A stretch of DNA of 64,000 nucleotides, from NCBI RefSeq assembly GCF_004804355.1, contig NZ_SRWZ01000003.1, positions 248,001 to 312,000 of the forward strand, given 5' to 3'. This stretch comes from Cognatitamlana onchidii (GTDB lineage Bacteria; Bacteroidota; Bacteroidia; Flavobacteriales; Flavobacteriaceae). The position numbers were made by a program, and so were the translations under genes. Shown here one piece after another: positions 15,031 to 25,352 of this stretch. A model generated the notes under the pieces. That model did no database searches. It saw only the letters and a list, made by a program, of their open reading frames with translations, and was not told where the DNA came from. Each line of letters opens with the position of its first letter. The stretch's first letter is position 1.

Positions 15031-17931
15031 AGCTTCTTTTAAGATTGAAATTGGGTGCAATGCCTCTCGATCTGTGCCATCCTTAATCTGATGTCTGCAA
15101 CTGGTACCATTAGCCGCAATAATAACATCCTGAGAAGCCTTTCTAACAGCTGGAAAAAGGGTTTGTTCGCCTACTTGCATGCTTACATGGTAGTGTTCCT
15201 TTTCATAACCAAAGCTTCCGGCCATCCCACAGCAGCCACTTGGTATAACACTTACTTTATAGTTTTTCGGCAAGTTTAAAACTGAAAAACTAGATAACTG
15301 ATTCGTTAGCGCTTTTTGATGACAATGTCCATGGAACTTAATGATCTTTTTGTCGTTAGTAAATTGCTCTGGTCTTATATTACCTAATTTTATTTCCTGT
15401 TGTAAAAACGTTTCTATTAAGTAAGTGTGCTTTGCAATTTTTTTAGCCGAATCTTTATCGTCTGCCAGTTTTAAATATTCGTCTTTAAATGTTAAAATTG
15501 CTGAAGGTTCAATTCCTATTAAAGGCGTGTCTCTTGAAATTAAGGTCTTGTAATATGTTACATTTCGATTTGCGCATTTTTTAGCCTGTTCCAGTAAACC
15601 TTTAGATAAAAAGGTTCTACCCGACTCGTCATTTTTAATAATTTGAACGTTGTAGTTTAGTTTTTCTAAAAGATACAGGGCATCCTTACCAATGCTAGTA
15701 TCTAGGTAATTAATAAACTCGTCATTAAAAAGATAAATAGTTTTAAGATACTCTTTTTTTGATTTTAATTGCTTTTTGTAATAAGCTTCCAGAGTCGATT
15801 TAGAAACCAAAGGCAGGTTACGTTCTTGAGCAATGCCAAAACAAGCTTTTAAGAATCTAGATGAGATTTTATTCGAAAAAAATAAATTAGAAATTCTAGG
15901 GGTAAGACTGGCTAGTTTATTAAACTGTGTATTAAAAGCAAAAAGCCTTGTACGCAATGAAATACCATTGGATTTTTGATATTGATATAGAAACTCAGCT
16001 TTTAAACTTGCCACATCCACACTACTTGGGCATTCGCTTTTGCAAGCTTTACAACTCAAACATAAATCGAAAACTTGCTTTAATTCCTTGTGATCAAATT
16101 TATTCTCTTTATCAGAATTAGTTAAAAACTCCCGTAATGCGTTGGCTCGGGCCCTAGTTGTATCCTTTTCGTCTCTTGTAGCTCTATAACTTGGGCACAT
16201 CGTACCGCCAAATTCCGACAGTTTTCTGCAATCACCAGATCCATTGCACTTCTCTGCTGCTCTTAGTATGCCTAGGCTGTCAGAAAAATCAAGTAGTGTT
16301 TTTATATTTGGTTCCTCCCTATTTACTGTATACCTTAAGGATTTATCCATTGGATAGGCATCTACAATTTTCCCTGGATTAAATATATTATTAGGATCAA
16401 AGGCCGTTTTAACGCGCTTTATAATTTGGTAGTTTTCCTCTCCAATCATGAGTGGTATAAACTCGGCTCTTACAATACCATCACCATGTTCCCCACTCAT
16501 TGAACCATTATATTTTTTAACCAAATGTGCCACATCGGTGGTAATCTTTCTAAAAAGCTTTACGTCCTTACCTTGCTTTAAATTTAATATAGGACGTAAA
16601 TGAATTTCTCCAGCCCCTGCATGTGCATAATAAATGGCCTCTTGCTTATAAACTTTCATCAAGCTCGTAAATTCCGTAATATATTGAGCCAAATCAGGTA
16701 AGGCAACCGCAGTATCCTCAATACAGGCTACCCCTTTTTTGTCGCCAATTATATTACCTAACAACCCTAATCCTGCACTCCTTAAGTTTACAGCTTTATT
16801 AATATCTTGCCCTCGTAATACCGGGAACGCATAACTATAGCCAGACCTTTCTATTTCATCTAAAAGGCTTTTAGCTAGCGCTTCAACCTCCTCCTTAGTA
16901 TCTGCCTTTACCTCACACATTAAAATCGCTACAGGATCCCCTTCAATAAACTGTCTGTTTTCTTGTTGTGTCTTGTTATGTTTCGTACAGTCTAGAATGG
17001 TTTTATCCATCATCTCACACGTATACAAATTATGCTTCATTACAGGCTGAACAGCTTTCAAACAGCTTTCAATACTATCAAAATGAGCTGCAACCATGAT
17101 ACTATGGGCGGGTGGTAAAGGATCTAGCTTTAAAGTTATTTGTGTTGTAAAAGCCAAAGTTCCTTCGCTTCCTGTTAAAAGCTTGCACATATTAAAAGAG
17201 GACTCAGAATTACTAAAAACATCCGATTTTATTAATTCATCAATAGCGTATCCAGTATTTCTTCTATGGATTTCGGGCTTTGGAAAGTTATGGTTAATCT
17301 GGTTTTTAACTTCCTCGGACTTCAATTCATTGTAAATAGTGCCATACAATGCCCCCTCTAAGCTTTCTTCTCTTATTTTATTTTTAAAGGCTTCTTTTGA
17401 AATGTCCTTAAAAACGGCTTCAGACCCATCACTTAATATGGCCTGTATTTCCATAACTTTATCGCGGGTAACACCATATTGTATAGATGTGGTTCCAGAG
17501 GAATTATTACCTACCATACCCCCAATCATACATCGGTTTGATGTAGAGGTGTTGGGACCAAAAAATAAACCGAACGGTTTTAAGTGGTTATTTAAAGCAT
17601 CACGTACCACGCCGGGTTGAACAGTTACGGTTCGTGCTTTTTCATTAACTTCAATAATCTTGGTAAAGTACTTCGAAACATCAACTACAATGCCCTCCCC
17701 TACGCATTGTCCAGCTAGAGATGTCCCAGCTGTTCTTGGAATAAGGGACTGGTTATTCTTATTCGCATAATCTATTAGTAACTTAATATCTTCATTATTC
17801 CTAGGATACGCCACACCAAAGGGTATCTTTCTATAAACTGAAGCGTCCGTAGCATAAATGGATTTGGTTAACGCATCAAAAAACAGCTCACCAGAAAATT
17901 TTGACTTTAAGGTAGTTAGGTCCATAAACAA
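15022..17931 (-). CDS. FAD- and Fe-S-binding D-2-hydroxyacid dehydrogenase (GlcD/YdiJ-like)
   Basis: A 969-residue fusion. Residues about 1-470 form a PCMH-type FAD-binding domain (LIPRTAGTSLAGQCVGEGIV, MIGGMVGNNSSGTTS) and an FAD-oxidase C-terminal domain (HAGAGEIHLRP, SGEHGDGIVRAEF). From about 550 there are ferredoxin-like cysteine sets (CNGSGDCRK, then CLSCKACKSECPS). The C-terminal CCG-type domain has GHCHQKAL and SGCCGMAGSFGYEKEHY. The architecture matches YdiJ-type enzymes oxidising D-lactate, D-2-hydroxyglutarate or a similar hydroxyacid, passing electrons toward the quinone pool. Long single-chain forms are usual in Bacteroidota. The substrate is not determinable from motifs. Stand-alone gene. 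Confidence 0.88.
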   Translation of the reverse strand: MFMDLTTLKSKFSGELFFDALTKSIYATDASVYRKIPFGVAYPRNNEDIKLLIDYANKNNQSLIPRTAGTSLAGQCVGEGIVVDVSKYFTKIIEVNEKARTVTVQPGVVRDALNNHLKPFGLFFGPNTSTSNRCMIGGMVGNNSSGTTSIQYGVTRDKVMEIQAILSDGSEAVFKDISKEAFKNKIREESLEGALYGTIYNELKSEEVKNQINHNFPKPEIHRRNTGYAIDELIKSDVFSNSESSFNMCKLLTGSEGTLAFTTQITLKLDPLPPAHSIMVAAHFDSIESCLKAVQPVMKHNLYTCEMMDKTILDCTKHNKTQQENRQFIEGDPVAILMCEVKADTKEEVEALAKSLLDEIERSGYSYAFPVLRGQDINKAVNLRSAGLGLLGNIIGDKKGVACIEDTAVALPDLAQYITEFTSLMKVYKQEAIYYAHAGAGEIHLRPILNLKQGKDVKLFRKITTDVAHLVKKYNGSMSGEHGDGIVRAEFIPLMIGEENYQIIKRVKTAFDPNNIFNPGKIVDAYPMDKSLRYTVNREEPNIKTLLDFSDSLGILRAAEKCNGSGDCRKLSEFGGTMCPSYRATRDEKDTTRARANALREFLTNSDKENKFDHKELKQVFDLCLSCKACKSECPSSVDVASLKAEFLYQYQKSNGISLRTRLFAFNTQFNKLASLTPRISNLFFSNKISSRFLKACFGIAQERNLPLVSKSTLEAYYKKQLKSKKEYLKTIYLFNDEFINYLDTSIGKDALYLLEKLNYNVQIIKNDESGRTFLSKGLLEQAKKCANRNVTYYKTLISRDTPLIGIEPSAILTFKDEYLKLADDKDSAKKIAKHTYLIETFLQQEIKLGNIRPEQFTNDKKIIKFHGHCHQKALTNQLSSFSVLNLPKNYKVSVIPSGCCGMAGSFGYEKEHYHVSMQVGEQTLFPAVRKASQDVIIAANGTSCRHQIKDGTDREALHPISILKEALI

Positions 17932-18050
17932 AAATTATACAAAATAGATTATTATATTAAAATTTTGGCAGTAATTTTATAACCATAAATAATTTGAAAT
18001 ATACTTCAAATAAAATAGTTTTTATAACTAACAGGCAAAATATCGAACTT

Positions 18051-18473
18051 ATGAAAAAAATAATTTTTAGCGTTTTCATGATATCGTCTTTAGCGTTAAG
18101 CGCTCAAGAATTAGGAATTCGGTTTGGCGATGTTTCTGGCGAAAATAACGTAGCCCTAGATGGTGTTTTTGATGCTGGAATGCATAGAATTCACGCAAAT
18201 ATCTCCTTTGGAAAAGGTGTTGGGATTGATGCCCTTTGGGATCTTATACACAAACCTTTAGGACAAGATAATTTCAATTGGTATGCTGGTGTTGGACCAT
18301 CAACCTATATCGGCGACAACTTTTTTCTTGGTGCAAGTGGCGAGATAGGGTTAGAATTTATTTTTGATGTGCCTCTTACTATTGGCATTGACTATAGACC
18401 CACCTTTTGGATTATTGAGAATACTACATTTGATTGGGGCGGTTTTGGATTAAATGTGCGCTACAGATTATAG
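18051..18473 (+). CDS. Small secreted beta-barrel-like protein, unknown function
   Basis: A 140-residue protein from the ATG at 18051, which gives a clean signal peptide (MKKIIFSVFMISSLALSAQ). The frame stays open to a TTG at 17994, but that would add a poor leader. The mature part has alternating beta strands rich in Gly and aromatic residues and ends in LNVRYRL, a C-terminus like those of outer-membrane barrels. Repeated strand pairs (GVGPSTYIGDNFFLGASGEI, WIIENTTFDWGGFG) suggest a small outer-membrane protein. No named family is recognised. It lies alone between the dehydrogenase and the MltF-like gene. Confidence 0.65.
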   Translation: MKKIIFSVFMISSLALSAQELGIRFGDVSGENNVALDGVFDAGMHRIHANISFGKGVGIDALWDLIHKPLGQDNFNWYAGVGPSTYIGDNFFLGASGEIGLEFIFDVPLTIGIDYRPTFWIIENTTFDWGGFGLNVRYRL

Positions 18474-18612
18474 TTTAAAAAATTTAATAAGGTTGACTTT
18501 CTTTCCTTAGATGTTTTACAAAGCACATGTCTTTTTAATGTGTTTACATTTCTTATCCAATAGCTTTAATTTTTATATTCTTTGTATATTAAGCCTTATT
18601 TGATGCTTTCAT

Positions 18613-20064
18613 ATGCGAACTCCACTGCGATTTTTATTAGTTCTTTTTATTTTTTTTCAAGCCTGTAATTCAACTCCTGATAAGAAAAAAGAAATAGATT
18701 CTTTTGATGAGACCCCAATATCGACGCCCATAAAATTTGATCTTCCAGCCATAAAAGAAAGAGGTGTTTTAAAAGCTATTGTAGTACATGGACCTACCAG
18801 TTTTTTCATATACAAAGGGGAAACAATGGGATTTGAATATGAGCTTTTAAGAGACTTAACCAAAGCACTTGGGGTTGAGCTAGAAATTGTCGTTGCAAAA
18901 GACTTTGATGTTCTAGGTGGATGGCTTAATAGTGGTAAAGGAGATATTGTTGCGCATGGCTTTACACCAACAACAAACAGAAAAAAGCGTTTCGAATTTA
19001 CCAATTATCTATACTTAACGCGACAAGTTTTAGTGCAGCGAAAACCTCATAATTGGAGACAGTTAAAACTTCATGAAATTAAAAGGACCCTTAAAAATGA
19101 TGCTATAGAACTAATTAATGATACCGTAAGTGTAAGACGTTTATCTTCTTATAAAATGCGGCTAGAAAATTTAATGAATGAGGTGGGAGGAACCATTTAT
19201 ATTGATGAAGTTGACTCAAATATCACAACAGATGAACTTATTGGTATGGTAAGCGCAGGCGAAATAAAATATACTATCGCCGATAACACCCTTGCAAAAA
19301 TGCATGCCTATCATTTTAAAAATATTGATGTTTCAGTACCAGTAAGTCTTTCACAAAAAGCATCTTGGGTTTTAAGGAAAAATGCTCCTGACTTAAAAGC
19401 GGCATTAAACGATTGGATTAAAAAAGCCAAAAGGCAATCAGACTATCATGTTATTTATAATAGGTATTACAAAAATAGACAGAGTATAAAAAAGCATACT
19501 GAAGGTGACTACGTTTTAAATGAAAATGGTAAACTCAGTCCCTATGACGATTTAATTAAGTCTTATGCGGATAGGCTCCCGTGGGATTGGGTGCTCTTGG
19601 CGAGTCAAGTTTACCAAGAATCAAGGTTTGATCCTACTGCCAAAAGTTGGGCTAGTGCGCAGGGACTCATGCAAATTATGCCCTCTACTGCCAAAGAATT
19701 AGGGATTTCAAACCCTTCTAGCCCAGAAGAAAGCTTAAAAGCCGGAACTAAATATCTAAACCAGTTATGGAATGAATGGCCTACAATAGAAGATCATGAG
19801 CAGCGTATAAAATTTACCTTAGCTAGCTATAATGCTGGGTTAAATCATGTAAAAGATGCTGTGACTTTAACAAAACTTGAAGGAGGTAATCCAACTGTTT
19901 GGGAAAATCATGTTGAAAATTCTATGTTAAAACTAACTTATAGAAAGTATTACACTAAACCAGAAATAAAATTCGGGTATGTACACGGCGTTGAACCTGT
20001 TAACTATGTAAAAGATATTTTTGAACGCTATAATTTATACAATCAAATTCTTGAGAATGGGTAA
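18613..20064 (+). CDS. MltF-like membrane-bound lytic murein transglycosylase (lipoprotein)
   Basis: A 483-residue lipoprotein with lipobox IFFQAC near residue 18. Residues about 45-290 form a solute-binding-protein-type domain (family 3: FFIYKGETMGFEYELLRDL, GDIVAHGFTPTTNRKKRFEF). Residues about 310-440 form an SLT lysozyme-like domain with catalytic glutamate in QVYQESRFDPTA and the motif QGLMQIMPSTA, then LASYNAGLNHV. This is the MltF arrangement, in which the sensor domain regulates glycan cleavage. It cuts peptidoglycan between MurNAc and GlcNAc to give 1,6-anhydro ends and sits in the outer membrane facing the periplasm. Confidence 0.9.
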   Translation: MRTPLRFLLVLFIFFQACNSTPDKKKEIDSFDETPISTPIKFDLPAIKERGVLKAIVVHGPTSFFIYKGETMGFEYELLRDLTKALGVELEIVVAKDFDVLGGWLNSGKGDIVAHGFTPTTNRKKRFEFTNYLYLTRQVLVQRKPHNWRQLKLHEIKRTLKNDAIELINDTVSVRRLSSYKMRLENLMNEVGGTIYIDEVDSNITTDELIGMVSAGEIKYTIADNTLAKMHAYHFKNIDVSVPVSLSQKASWVLRKNAPDLKAALNDWIKKAKRQSDYHVIYNRYYKNRQSIKKHTEGDYVLNENGKLSPYDDLIKSYADRLPWDWVLLASQVYQESRFDPTAKSWASAQGLMQIMPSTAKELGISNPSSPEESLKAGTKYLNQLWNEWPTIEDHEQRIKFTLASYNAGLNHVKDAVTLTKLEGGNPTVWENHVENSMLKLTYRKYYTKPEIKFGYVHGVEPVNYVKDIFERYNLYNQILENG

Positions 20065-20301
20065 CACTAAGCTTTTAAAATAAATACTACCATGCTTTAA
20101 GGAAAAGTATTGTTTTTTAGTTATAATTTTGAAAATCTAGTATCGTATTATTCGATATAGAAAAGATAATGATTGCTTTTGGTAGTCATACTATTTACTG
20201 AGATTTTGACATGAGTACTAAACCCATGTAACAGATTAAAACATTTAGAACCTAATCTACAATTTTTTAGTATTTTTATAGAACACATAAAACCATATAT
20301 C

Positions 20302-20673
20302 ATGAAATTAGGAGCCTTTTCTGTTAGTTTAAGTGTAAAAGATATTAATGCTTCGAAAGCATTTTATGAAACCCTTGGTTTTTCTGTGTTTGCAGGAGCT
20401 ATTGAAAATAATTATCTCATCATGAAAAATGATAAATCTTTAATTGGTTTATTTCAAGGCATTTTTGAAAATAATATATTAACCTTTAATCCTGGGTGGG
20501 ATGAAAATGCTAACACTCTAGAAGATTTTGACGATGTGAGGCATATTCAGGAACACTTGAAAAACAACGGTATAAAGCTAGAAAGAGAAACCAATGAAGA
20601 TACTTCGGGTCCAGCAAGTCTAGTTGTTTTAGATCCTGATGGTAATGCTATCCTTATAGATCAGCATATTTAA
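20302..20673 (+). CDS. VOC-superfamily (glyoxalase-like) protein
   Basis: A 123-residue single vicinal-oxygen-chelate module pair. The N-terminal half has VSLSVKDINASKAFYETLGF and a central strand region. The C-terminal half has GPASLVVLDPDGNAILIDQH, with DPDGN typical of the fold. Such proteins are metal-dependent lyases, dioxygenases or thiol transferases. Because the convergent neighbour is bshA, a bacillithiol-dependent activity is an attractive but unproven idea. The stop abuts the end of bshA (1 base), so the two transcripts converge. Confidence 0.8.
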   Translation: MKLGAFSVSLSVKDINASKAFYETLGFSVFAGAIENNYLIMKNDKSLIGLFQGIFENNILTFNPGWDENANTLEDFDDVRHIQEHLKNNGIKLERETNEDTSGPASLVVLDPDGNAILIDQHI

Positions 20674-21813
20674 TTATAGTACTAAACAATTTGCTAAAGT
20701 ATCTTCGTAAATGGCCTCATATTGAGGTACGATAGCATGCAAATCAAATTTTAAAGATTGTTTTCTAGCATTATCCTTAAAAGTCTTTAATCGATCTTTA
20801 TCGCTTAAAATATATAAGGCATTTTTAGTCATATCCTTCACATCTCCAACATCACTTAAAAAGCCCGATTCGCCATGAATATTAACCTCTGGTATACCTC
20901 CTGTATTACTCGATATTACAGGTACTCCAGACGCCATGGCTTCCAATGCTGCCAAGCCAAAACTTTCAGTTTGTGATGGTAACAAAAATAAATCGCTAAA
21001 GCACAATATTTTATCAATCTCATTACTTCTACCAAAAAACACCACCTTATCTATAATACCTAGTTCGATGCAACGTTGTTCTACTTTTTCCTTTTCTGGT
21101 CCCTCACCAATAAACATTAACCTAGCCGGTATTTCTTTCTGAATATTATAAAATACACTTATTACATCTTGAACTCGTTTTACAGGTCGTAAATTACTAA
21201 TGTGCGTAATAATCTTTTCATTGTCTTTTGCCATCATACCACGTTGACAATCTGTAAAACCATGAAGATCATGCTTTTCTAAATCAATAAAATTGGGAAC
21301 CACATGAATGTCGTTTTTTATATCAAACAAGCGTAAAGTATCATCTTTTAAACTCTTTGAAACCGCGGTAACAGCATCAGACTTATTAATGCTAAATGTA
21401 ACGGCTGGCTTATAAAACGGATGACTGCCTACTAAAGTGATATCTGTTCCATGTAAAGTAGTAACTATAGGCACATAAATACCTTCTTCTTGAAGCATTT
21501 TTTTTGCCATATAAGCTGCATACGCATGAGGAATAGCATAATGTACGTGAAGAATCTCTATTTGATGAAGTTTTACCATATCAACCAACTTACTAGATAA
21601 AGCTAATTCATAAGGTTGATAATGAAATAATGGGTACTCTGGTACATTTACCTCATGATAATGTACATTGTTACTAATTAACTCTAATCGAACAGGTTGA
21701 TTATAAGTAATAAAATGTATTTCATGACCGCGTTTAGAAAGCTCTAAGCCTAATTCTGTGGCCACCACACCACTACCACCAAATGTTGGATAACAAACAA
21801 TCCCTATTTTCAT
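20674..21813 (-). CDS. bshA: N-acetyl-alpha-D-glucosaminyl L-malate synthase
   Basis: A 379-residue GT4 glycosyltransferase starting MKIGIVCYPTFGGSGVVATE, with VHYAIPHAYAAYMAK, TTLHGTDITLVGSH, FIDLEKH and the C-terminal ESFGLAALEAMASGVPVISS. The N-terminal and GSGVVATELG motifs are diagnostic for BshA. It joins UDP-GlcNAc and L-malate in the first step of bacillithiol synthesis. It starts 3 bases after the GH3/beta-lactamase gene and is probably co-transcribed with it. BshB and BshC are not in the window. Cytoplasmic. Confidence 0.93.
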   Translation of the reverse strand: MKIGIVCYPTFGGSGVVATELGLELSKRGHEIHFITYNQPVRLELISNNVHYHEVNVPEYPLFHYQPYELALSSKLVDMVKLHQIEILHVHYAIPHAYAAYMAKKMLQEEGIYVPIVTTLHGTDITLVGSHPFYKPAVTFSINKSDAVTAVSKSLKDDTLRLFDIKNDIHVVPNFIDLEKHDLHGFTDCQRGMMAKDNEKIITHISNLRPVKRVQDVISVFYNIQKEIPARLMFIGEGPEKEKVEQRCIELGIIDKVVFFGRSNEIDKILCFSDLFLLPSQTESFGLAALEAMASGVPVISSNTGGIPEVNIHGESGFLSDVGDVKDMTKNALYILSDKDRLKTFKDNARKQSLKFDLHAIVPQYEAIYEDTLANCLVL

Positions 21814-21816
21814 ATC

Positions 21817-24735
21817 CTAATCTTCTATCGCTTCGTAAATAAAGCGTTGTATTTCTGTTCTTATATTTTCCTTTAGCAGCAGGTTCTTTCCAGCATTCGG
21901 ATACGTTCTGTTTGCTAAAAAGACATAAACGAGTTCTTCTTCTGGATCGGCCCACGCATAGGTACCTGTAAAACCGGAATGCCCAAAGCTTGTCATTGAT
22001 AAACATCCACAGGTTGGTCCTTCATCACCCAATTGGGGCTTATCAAACCCCACACCTCTTCTATTATCCTGACTGCAAAAATAACAAGTATTAAACTTTT
22101 CTATTGTTTCTGGTTTTAAATATCGCTTCCCGCCGTAATATCCTTTTTGCAAATATAATTGCATAATTTTTGCCACATCGTTAGCATTACTAAAAACGCC
22201 AGCGTGCCCTCCTACACCATTCTGCATGGCGGCTCCCATATCATGAACATAACCATGCACTTTTTGATATCTGTAATAATCATCTATTTCGGTCGGTACA
22301 ATCTTTTTACTGCTTATTTTATAAAAAGGTTTATACATCGTATTATTAGCCCCAAGCGGTTCATAAAAATGTGACTGGACCAACTCGTCCAATGTTCTGT
22401 CGTAGTGTTCCTCTATAAATTTCTTTAAAATATAATATGGAAAATCGCTATAGCGGTATTTTAACTTATCTAACAACTCAGAATCCTTGATAATCTTTGG
22501 AATGGAATCTTGGTAATCTGTTCTTAAAAACATATTCCTTGCCACCTCAATATTAAAGGAATCGCTTTGTTTAAATCTATAATATTTTTCCCTTGGCCTT
22601 TTGGTAATAGAATCTAAAGTATAGTAATAAAATGGCTCCCACGGCCTTAAACGAGCATAGTGAGATAGCATTTCTTTTACGGTAATATCTGCTTTATTTG
22701 AGTCCTTATACTCCGGAAGCAATTGTGATAGTTTAGAATCTAATGATATAATACCTTGCTCTTCTAACTCCATAACCAGTGGCAACGTGGCTATTATTTT
22801 TGTTAAAGACGCAACATCATAGATATTATCAAATTCTACTTTTTCCTTTCCTTTATAGGTATGCTTTCCAAAATTTTTATTGTAAATAACCTTACCTTTT
22901 CGCGCTATAAGCAGCTGAATTCCGGGAGTCATTTTTTTTTTGACAGCATAATTTGCTATCGAATCAACCTTATTCAACTTTTCAGAACTCATTCCAACTC
23001 TTTCTGGAAACGTATAACTTAGTCGCTTTAAAGCATTATTATAAATCCCTGAATACAAATTAAAATGCTTGCCTACAGAAACAGGTAATCTACCTTTTGA
23101 AGATAAAGCACCAAAAATGATCTGTGCAGATTTTTGCTGGGCTATCGCACTATTTTGATAGCTTACCACAATACTTTCTATATTACTCACACTCTTTAGT
23201 GCAGATAACGCATATGGTTTTACAAAAACGTCTAGAACAATCGTATGTTTTTTTGAAATGCGCTCTAGCCACTCTATCTCTTCTTCATTAAACTCATACG
23301 ATTTCCATGGATTATCATTAGATCGATGAAAACCAACAATTACCAAATTATACGGCTGTAGCTTCCCGTCTAAATCTTTTAAACGCTTTGCTTCTATGGC
23401 ATGAACTTTAGTATATTTCTTTAATTCCTTAAAAAAAGCTGAACCAGTATCGTCTCCTAATTTAACATAGGCAATACGCTTTGTTTCAAGTTGTTGAAGT
23501 GGCAATAAATCTTGATCGTTTTTTACAACTGTTATGGCATTTTCCATAAGTTCTTCATAAAGCACATCATCTTTCAGTCTATTTAAATCGGCCGATAAGT
23601 TTTCTAAACTAATTGGCTTATATTGATGAAGCCCTACTTTATACTTTGCACGTAATATTTTTTTTACAGAATGTTCTAAACGCGTTTCATCTATCAAGCC
23701 TTGGTTATAGGCTTCAATAATTTTAGAAACACCCACACCAACGTCTTCAGACATTAACATGACATCATTCCCAGCCAGAAAAGCAGCTAAATCAATATCG
23801 CCTGTTTCACTAAATTCTGAAGCCCCTTTCATGGTTAAGGCATCTGTGAAGATTAATCCTTGAAACCCAAGTTTATGTTTTAATACATCGGTAACAATGT
23901 ATTTAGAAAGCGATGAGGGATAACCTGCCCTTTGTTCTAAACTAGGTACATTTAAATGTGCTACCATAATACTAGATAGGCCTTCACTAATAAGTTTTTT
24001 ATAAGGATAGAGTTCTACAGAATCTATTCGCTCCTCAGAAAAATTAATGGTTGGCAACGTTTTATGAGAATCCTGATCGGTATCGCCATGACCTGGAAAA
24101 TGTTTTGCGTTCGCCAAAACACCAGCACTTTGCATACCTCTCATAAAAGCAGCCGCCTTTTTTGTAACATTGTCTTTGTCTTCTCCAAAGGAACGATTCC
24201 CTATAATTGGGTTTAACGGATTCGTATTTATATCAACAACTGGCGCAAAATTAAAATGAACCCCTAAACGCCTACAATGCGCTCCAATATGCTTACCAGT
24301 TTGTTCGACAAGTCTATTGTCTTTAATAGCTCCTAAAGTCATGTTCCATGGGAATGCATACGTAGAATCCAAGCGCATACTCAACCCCCATTCTGCATCC
24401 ATACCAACCAACATAGGGACTTTAGATAAACTTTGAAGTTCATTATCTAGCTTAGCTTGTCTGTAAGGTCCGCCTTTGGAATAAATAAGCCCACCAATAT
24501 GGTACTTTTTTATAGTTTCGATGATCTCTGTCTTCTCCTTGCCATCCTGATTAGACATTACTTGAACCATGTATAATTGCCCAACTTTTTCATTTAGGGA
24601 CATGCCATCATATATACTATCTACCCATGCTTTTTGAGCAGCAACATCGTCTGTTAATAACGGGTTTATAGCCTTTTGACCAAACCCAAACAAGGTGTAG
24701 GTTAAGATAAACAGTAGTAAATAAATATGGCGCAT
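21817..24735 (-). CDS. GH3 beta-N-acetylglucosaminidase fused to a class C beta-lactamase-like domain
   Basis: A 972-residue secreted fusion with a signal peptide (MRHIYLLLFILTYTLFGFGQ). The GH3 N-terminal domain (about 50-380) has KHFPGHGDTDQDSHKTLP, the NagZ-type histidine motif, and IFTDALTMKGAS with the catalytic aspartate near residue 295. A GH3 C-terminal-like domain follows. From about 590 to the end there is a serine beta-lactamase/DD-peptidase fold with SLTK near residue 640 and HSGFTGTYAWADPE near the end. It probably cleaves GlcNAc from muropeptides and may act on the peptide side. Directly upstream of bshA. Confidence 0.88.
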   Translation of the reverse strand: MRHIYLLLFILTYTLFGFGQKAINPLLTDDVAAQKAWVDSIYDGMSLNEKVGQLYMVQVMSNQDGKEKTEIIETIKKYHIGGLIYSKGGPYRQAKLDNELQSLSKVPMLVGMDAEWGLSMRLDSTYAFPWNMTLGAIKDNRLVEQTGKHIGAHCRRLGVHFNFAPVVDINTNPLNPIIGNRSFGEDKDNVTKKAAAFMRGMQSAGVLANAKHFPGHGDTDQDSHKTLPTINFSEERIDSVELYPYKKLISEGLSSIMVAHLNVPSLEQRAGYPSSLSKYIVTDVLKHKLGFQGLIFTDALTMKGASEFSETGDIDLAAFLAGNDVMLMSEDVGVGVSKIIEAYNQGLIDETRLEHSVKKILRAKYKVGLHQYKPISLENLSADLNRLKDDVLYEELMENAITVVKNDQDLLPLQQLETKRIAYVKLGDDTGSAFFKELKKYTKVHAIEAKRLKDLDGKLQPYNLVIVGFHRSNDNPWKSYEFNEEEIEWLERISKKHTIVLDVFVKPYALSALKSVSNIESIVVSYQNSAIAQQKSAQIIFGALSSKGRLPVSVGKHFNLYSGIYNNALKRLSYTFPERVGMSSEKLNKVDSIANYAVKKKMTPGIQLLIARKGKVIYNKNFGKHTYKGKEKVEFDNIYDVASLTKIIATLPLVMELEEQGIISLDSKLSQLLPEYKDSNKADITVKEMLSHYARLRPWEPFYYYTLDSITKRPREKYYRFKQSDSFNIEVARNMFLRTDYQDSIPKIIKDSELLDKLKYRYSDFPYYILKKFIEEHYDRTLDELVQSHFYEPLGANNTMYKPFYKISSKKIVPTEIDDYYRYQKVHGYVHDMGAAMQNGVGGHAGVFSNANDVAKIMQLYLQKGYYGGKRYLKPETIEKFNTCYFCSQDNRRGVGFDKPQLGDEGPTCGCLSMTSFGHSGFTGTYAWADPEEELVYVFLANRTYPNAGKNLLLKENIRTEIQRFIYEAIED

Positions 24736-24858
24736 AAAAATGTTTAATTAAGAAGCATTACTAATATCCAATAGGCTATATTAATAACCATGCCAAAATA
24801 ATACTTTTACAAATAGATCGAAAGACTTTAAGATAGATTTATAAAGATTTTGGGACAG

Positions 24859-25344
24859 CTATTTTATGAATCTACTATGCCAACTTTCGCTAGCTGGCAC
24901 TTCCCAATTTTCATGAAATTCACTGATGTTAGTTACTAGATTATTAAACACAATGGTGTTTTTTGAAACAGCCTTGTCCTTAGCCATTTTCCTGAAGTCT
25001 GCTAAAGATTTATAAGCCACATACTCCCCCTGTTTATAAGACACATTCATTTTATCCATTAAATCAACATTATAGTCTTTCTCTAACTGTTGAATAAAAT
25101 GTACGGAAGCGTCAATAGAACAACCTGTAGCCGCATTTAAACTTTGGTTTAATCCGATAACTATAAAACGCTTATATTTAATCGTATAACCTGCTTGCAA
25201 ATCTCCACCATGGGCCGTCCAGTTTTCAATAAAAACATCAAGTTTTTCACTGATTTCTTGTATTTCTTCCTCAGTAAAAGAGCGATTTGCTTGGTATATC
25301 CAAACTCTTGATTCTTCTGGTAATGTATTAAAATCTACTAGCAT
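24859..25344 (-). CDS. Conserved hypothetical protein, often mislabelled ABC transporter ATPase
   Basis: A 161-residue cytoplasmic protein starting MLVDFNTLPEESRVWIYQAN and containing GYTIKYKRFIVIGLNQ. It has no Walker A, signature or Walker B motif, so the ATPase label I recall for homologues is unsupported. The family occurs next to Fe-S and MCE genes in flavobacteria. It starts 8 bases after the Fe-S-binding gene and is probably in its operon. Function unknown. Confidence 0.75.
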   Translation of the reverse strand: MLVDFNTLPEESRVWIYQANRSFTEEEIQEISEKLDVFIENWTAHGGDLQAGYTIKYKRFIVIGLNQSLNAATGCSIDASVHFIQQLEKDYNVDLMDKMNVSYKQGEYVAYKSLADFRKMAKDKAVSKNTIVFNNLVTNISEFHENWEVPASESWHSRFIK

Positions 25345-25352
25345 TTTTTTAG

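Noticed and set aside
24859-25344. ABC transporter ATPase label for the 161-residue protein
   Set aside because: No Walker A, Walker B or signature motif is visible; the label seems to have been propagated without support.
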